DNA of 64,000 bases. Source: Orthonyx spaldingii (Eukaryota > Chordata > Aves > Passeriformes > Orthonychidae). Made by a program: the position numbers and the translations under genes. Location: positions 1 through 64,000 of the forward strand of contig VZTJ01004170.1 in assembly GCA_013397795.1 (NCBI GenBank), read 5' to 3'. The notes beneath the pieces are model-generated. The model saw only the letters and a list, made by a program, of their open reading frames with translations. It was not told where the DNA came from and did not search any database. Every line of letters begins with the position of its first letter. Within the stretch, counting starts at the first letter, position 1. Shown here piece after piece: positions 62,001 to 64,000 of this stretch.

Positions 62001-62805
62001 ATTTGTGATGGGGACTATATAGAGCTTAAAAAGCCTTATTAAGGTTTAAATGCACTTCAACCTTTAGAGATTGTCCTAAATAGCAAAAGTTATTTTAATT
62101 TGAAAAAAGAAATGGAAACTGGATCAGATTGTTGCATCAATAAAATGTAAGGGTATTAGTTTGGGGATTCTGCTCCTCTGTGCTGGTATCCTCAAACCAT
62201 GTTCTAGCATGTAGTCTTTTCTGAGAGCCAATACTTGATGAAAAATTATATTAAAAGTTATTAGACATTAAAGAACCTCACTGCACTCTTGTGAAGCCTG
62301 TAGCAGCCTTGCATGGAATAGCTCCTGTTATAACATGGAATCTCTGCCCTCACTGGTGATACTGCTGTAGCTGAGGAGTGTGCATGAACCCTCTGAAAAA
62401 AGAATCTGATCCCTCAAAGTACATAGAAATCAGGCCTTGATGCCTCAGAAGAAGATTGTTTTTCAGGTCTCTCCTCAGCACCTGCCGCATTTCTGACGTG
62501 TGGAGACCTCTCAAGCAACATTTAGTGGTCTTGCAAGGTCAGGGAAGCCTCAGGAGGAGGCTGCCTGTTGGAGGAGCCCTGGGAAGTGGAGGTGGTTTCT
62601 GATGAGTTTGTCTATGACTTTCCATAGACCAGAATGAACTTCTGGTCCCAGTGAGGCTCTGGTGTTAAGCTTTCTGGACAGGTCAATCTCACCACAGCTC
62701 AGGTTTTTGGTAGAGCAGCTGACATCTGCAGAAATCTTGGATGGGTCCCACGTGCACTCCATCTCCAGCGCTTCCTCGTAGCATTTGCGGTGCTGGAAAC
62801 AGCAT
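49741..62805 (-). CDS. OC90: OC90, otoconin-90 (5' partial; at least 11 coding exons)
   Basis: Otoconin-90 is the main secreted matrix protein of inner-ear otoconia, where it binds calcium and seeds calcite; this is family knowledge. Eleven minus-strand exons join in one frame of about 431 residues plus TAA at 49741-49743. Order: second half of PLA2-like domain 1 (exons at 62693 and 61162), a Ser/Thr/Glu-rich linker over six short exons (59650 to 53402), a complete PLA2-like domain 2 (exons at 51643, 50535 and start of 49741), then an acidic Ser/Glu tail ending in RRAKRG and more. The match to the human C-terminal part (CEKLLCACD, AECM, SSSEE, RAKR) fixes the identity. Both domains keep the active-site His but lose the calcium-binding Asp of secreted PLA2 enzymes, as expected for this non-enzymatic protein. 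The signal peptide and the first half of domain 1 are outside the window. Exon borders in the linker are predictions. Confidence 0.93.
50535..50641 (-). CDS. OC90: OC90 exon: PLA2-like domain 2, active-site helix part
   Basis: The acceptor is actgtttattttag and the donor is gtaagt. It encodes RCCFSHHCCMEQVKKLGC and later VVCFDHTPK. The His of the PLA2 CCxxHD motif is present, but the Asp is replaced by His and the following Tyr by Met. The exon is a close counterpart of the one at 62693. Confidence 0.95.
50642..51642 (-). other. OC90 intron within PLA2-like domain 2
   Basis: Intron separating the calcium-loop and active-site exons. Open frames such as 50696-51112 have no recognisable product. 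I see no repeat that I can name. Confidence 0.7.
51643..51817 (-). CDS. OC90: OC90 exon: PLA2-like domain 2, N-terminal half
   Basis: The acceptor is caactttgctttgcag and the donor is gtgtgg. It encodes CERLTFLQERGRG, then EMLFCLTERCPEEF and ESYGCYCGQEGRGHPTDALD. YGCYCG is the PLA2 calcium loop; the usual xGG that follows is here Gln-Glu-Gly. The exon ends inside the Arg codon of the DRCC motif. Confidence 0.95.
51818..53401 (-). other. OC90 intron before domain 2
   Basis: It contains the candidate exon at 52135 and a short (GCT)n tract at 53045-53058. I recognise no mobile element. Confidence 0.65.
52135..52212 (-). CDS. OC90: Candidate extra OC90 linker exon (78 bases)
   Basis: Minus-strand borders are cattgcgcag and gtttga, both modest. 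The required frame is open and encodes IPVEAQEVGTVVSESPRQKP and a few more residues, a composition like that of the linker. It is phase 1-1, so inclusion would not change the frame. It could be a cassette exon or chance. Confidence 0.35.
53402..53491 (-). CDS. OC90: OC90 linker exon (90 bases, phase 1-1)
   Basis: The acceptor is catttgtcttctccag and the donor is gtaaat. Only one of the three frames is open, TSPAKGGLSTAFSGIALDLG and onward to GPAGK, and it is the frame required by both neighbours. G plus TG then gives the Val that precedes CERLTFL. Confidence 0.7.
53839..53988 (-). CDS. OC90: OC90 linker exon (150 bases, probable GC donor)
   Basis: The acceptor is gctgcttattcag. It encodes EDGFVEAVVPVEEITTSPAS and continues to TDKIPTGTPAKTKGKGK-like Lys/Thr text. 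No good GT donor lies in the right phase. AAAAG followed by GCAAGG is a good GC-AG donor and keeps phase 1 into the next exon, so I place the end there. The 3' border is the least certain in the gene. Confidence 0.65.
53989..55837 (-). other. OC90 linker intron
   Basis: AT-rich intron that holds the 33-base candidate exon at 55422. Nothing else can be named. Confidence 0.65.
55422..55454 (-). CDS. OC90: Candidate OC90 micro-exon (33 bases)
   Basis: The acceptor is ttccagcttttgcag and the donor is gtacag. It encodes GACASSTASPV through split Gly codons, phase 1-1. The composition fits the linker, but so short an exon needs transcript support. Confidence 0.35.
   Translation of the reverse strand: MPVLRAQPHQ
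55838..55894 (-). CDS. OC90: OC90 linker exon (57 bases, phase 1-1)
   Basis: The acceptor is ctcttttttgtag and the donor is gtcagt. It encodes TSRDHRGTAPAPSILSIK, a Thr/Pro/Ala-rich linker. It is frame-neutral. Confidence 0.75.
56215..56268 (-). CDS. OC90: OC90 linker exon (54 bases, phase 1-1)
   Basis: The acceptor is tttctattttcag and the donor is gtaaga, both strong. It encodes VLSFEPRDIVLATSKAR. It is frame-neutral and joins its neighbours in phase 1. Confidence 0.75.
57557..57655 (+). mobile_element. CR1 LINE 3'-terminal fragment, + strand
   Basis: It reads ggcaacctggtctagaggaa, gtgtccctgtccatggcagg, gatctttaaggcccttccca and acccaacccactctgtgatt. It is the last 100 bases of a CR1 tail. 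Confidence 0.9.
57738..58410 (-). mobile_element. CR1 LINE 3' portion, - strand
   Basis: It starts gagaatcatggaattgtcaa, then ggttggaagagactttcaga, ctccagggatggtgactcca, gcctattccaatgtctgagc, tgaacctcccctgtctcacc and ttgcccttctctggacacac. It is about 670 bases of reverse-complement CR1. The 57-base acccctaaac/aaccacatca part is typical of one CR1 subfamily. The 123-residue frame across it is repeat-derived. Confidence 0.93.
58735..58773 (-). CDS. OC90: Candidate OC90 micro-exon (39 bases)
   Basis: The donor gtgagt is strong and the acceptor is cttgtaatgcag. It encodes IQAETSSIWCLL, phase 1-1. The WCLL end is unlike a hydrophilic linker, and a CR1-derived region lies next to it. This is the weakest of the candidates. 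Confidence 0.22.
59234..59290 (-). CDS. OC90: OC90 linker exon (57 bases, phase 1-1)
   Basis: The acceptor is tttttatgcag and the donor is gttagc. It encodes FIHHGTDETQAVTASVEE, an acidic, Thr-containing linker. It is frame-neutral. The donor is not ideal at position +3. Confidence 0.7.
59650..59691 (-). CDS. OC90: OC90 linker exon (42 bases, phase 1-1)
   Basis: The acceptor is ttctctttcag and the donor is gtaggt. It encodes TTSKRELTTRHME between two split codons, giving a Thr-rich linker segment. The length is a multiple of three. Confidence 0.75.
59692..61161 (-). other. OC90 intron with a CR1 fragment
   Basis: It contains the CR1 fragment at 60750-60990. The minus-strand frame of 172 residues at 60380-60898 overlaps that repeat and is not a gene. 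Confidence 0.7.
60750..60990 (-). mobile_element. CR1 LINE internal 3' fragment, antisense
   Basis: It reads gtgtcccttgcctcttgtcc, tgtccctgtgcatctccagg, aagagtctggctctgtgttt, then gtactgacagcaaaaagatc and a diverged end. The order agrees with the reverse strand of CR1 upstream of its tail. Confidence 0.75.
61162..61290 (-). CDS. OC90: OC90 exon: PLA2-like domain 1, C-terminal part
   Basis: The acceptor is gttttatttccag and the donor is gtaata. It encodes SGDPCEQFLCTCDKDAIECF and then VNAQINSSLNGLDVSSC. NSS is an N-glycosylation sequon. The CEQFLCTCDKDAIECF helix is the homologue of CEKLLCACDKAAAECM in domain 2. Confidence 0.95.
61291..62692 (-). other. OC90 intron within PLA2-like domain 1
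   Basis: It holds the CR1 tail at 61668-61905. Otherwise AT-rich and featureless. Confidence 0.7.
61668..61905 (-). mobile_element. CR1 LINE 3' end, antisense
   Basis: It reads aagaatcagagaaccacaga, cctgccatggtcagggacac, cttccactatcccaggttgc, tcaaagccccatccagcctg, gaacacttccagggatgagg and agtaaagaatttcttcctta. It is a well-preserved reverse-complement CR1 tail. Confidence 0.95.
62693..62805 (-). CDS. OC90: OC90 exon: PLA2-like domain 1, active-site helix part
   Basis: The acceptor on the minus strand is ccttttcaag and the donor is gtgaga. It encodes RCCFQHRKCYEEALEMEC and, later, VSCSTKNLSC. The first A completes an Arg codon, the same phase as the domain 2 exon at 50535. In the CCxxHDxC pattern the His is kept, the Asp is Arg and the next Cys-Cys is Lys-Cys. 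Confidence 0.95.
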
Positions 62806-64000
62806 CTTGAAAAGGAAATAACAGAGAGGTCACATAATTTCATTTCAGTTCAAGGTCAGACTGTAGCGATGTCGTGTTGCTCTTACACAAAATCACAAAA
62901 GATGCCAAAGGAGAAAAGGGGGTCCATAGTGAAATCCCCAGACACTAGAAAGGCTCAGTGCTGCCTTTCCCTGAGTAAGCGGGATGGGATAACTATAGCT
63001 GGATGCAAAACTGAGTGGTGGGAGCAGGTCTGCAGACTGTGGGTGGCCAAACATTTCTGATCTGCTGGGTACCCAGGTGCTTGCAAGGACTCTACAGGCA
63101 TTTTCAATAAGAAATCCATTACCAGTGCACAAATACTTCCCCTCAGCACTGTCAGCTCACTGACAAGCAGTGTCCCATTGGTCAGCTCTAGAGATTTTGG
63201 ATCCAGTCCTGTCCCAACCTTTCTCACTGCAGATTTGAAGAACTACGCTGAACCTGGCACTGATGGAGGGTTAATGGCTCTGCAATGCCTTGTCAATCCC
63301 TGTGTCTCATTGGGACTATATTAACACACAGTTTTATCCTCTATTTCTTGTACTTCTATGCAACAATCACAACTGAAATGCACCATTTAGCCATTGGAAA
63401 GGGCCATGAAATATTTTTCTCACACTGAAGTAAAGCAGCTTTCTCCACCACACAACACAGGCAGTCAGAAAACTTGTGTTTTCCTGCACCCCTGCTGTCC
63501 TGCCAACCTCAAATTGCCTGCATGGCCACTTTAGCTTTGAATAGGAATAAAACGTCAACTAAACCAGCAATCTCTTATTCAATCCTGTCCTCTCTTCAGC
63601 TATTTGTACAGATAAATCATCTTCACAGCATCTGTGTGCACTGATATCAGCTGTAAATGAAACACCAGTAAAAGAGTCATCATTTACCCCAGGTAAAATT
63701 GTTACATGGATTGAACAGGGGCTTGCTGTTAGAATTAGGTTGAAATACCCTCATTTCAGAGATATGGGTTCAGAACACCTCTGTTACTGAATTGCCTTTG
63801 GCCCAGACAATGCTGAATGCAAACACAACATGAACACCCAACCCCAGCATCTGCTGCCAGGAAGGCTGAACTTGTGATCACAATGTGAGGAGTTATCTTT
63901 AGTGGGATTCTTGCTAAAGACGCAGTGAATGTGTCATTACACAGCCCCCACAGCCCTGCACACGCACGGAGCCCAGCCGTGGTCAGGAGCCCTCCTGCAC
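62806..64000 (-). other. OC90 upstream intron, right edge of window
   Basis: I searched the minus strand for the exon with the YGCYCG loop of domain 1, by analogy with 51643, and found none. Small frames here are unsupported. The right end is GC-richer but shows no recognisable feature. Confidence 0.7.

Overview
This window is nuclear genomic DNA from a bird, probably a neoavian and possibly a songbird. The coding exons match vertebrate genes that I recognise. The interspersed repeats are CR1 LINE fragments, whose 3' ends carry the avian 'ttccaaccca...attctatgattctatg' signature in either orientation, and ERVL-type solo LTR relics. There are no mammalian SINEs. Base composition is AT-rich, with coding exons embedded in long introns.

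Two genes lie tail to tail. EFR3A is on the + strand from the left edge to about 46.3 kb. Its last 19 coding exons (4359-43373) join in one open frame of 697 residues. The first roughly 122 residues, including the palmitoylated N-terminus, lie to the left of the window. A long 3' UTR follows, with candidate poly(A) signals near 46236-46285. OC90 (otoconin-90) is on the - strand from the right edge to its stop codon at 49741. It encodes two phospholipase A2-like domains joined by a linker spread over many very short exons. Its signal peptide and the first half of domain 1 lie beyond the right edge. The same order and orientation (EFR3A, then OC90 convergent) exists in human chromosome 8q24, which supports both calls.

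Region by region: 1-4358 is an EFR3A intron with CR1 relics. 4359-43373 is the EFR3A exon and intron body, with CR1 and LTR insertions and one 33-base assembly gap at 40975-41007. 43374 to about 46290 is the EFR3A 3' UTR. About 46290-49740 is intergenic and holds a long CR1 copy, low-complexity DNA and one short GC-richer coding-like patch. 49741-62805 holds the OC90 exons. 62806-64000 is an OC90 intron or upstream sequence with no exon that I can recognise.

The two genes are not functionally linked. EFR3A is a plasma-membrane scaffold for phosphatidylinositol 4-kinase IIIalpha; OC90 is a secreted inner-ear matrix protein that organises calcium carbonate otoconia. I found no undescribed system. 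The most interesting signal is the chain of short, symmetric phase 1-1 exons in the OC90 linker, including three extra candidates that would preserve the frame and one probable GC-AG intron.
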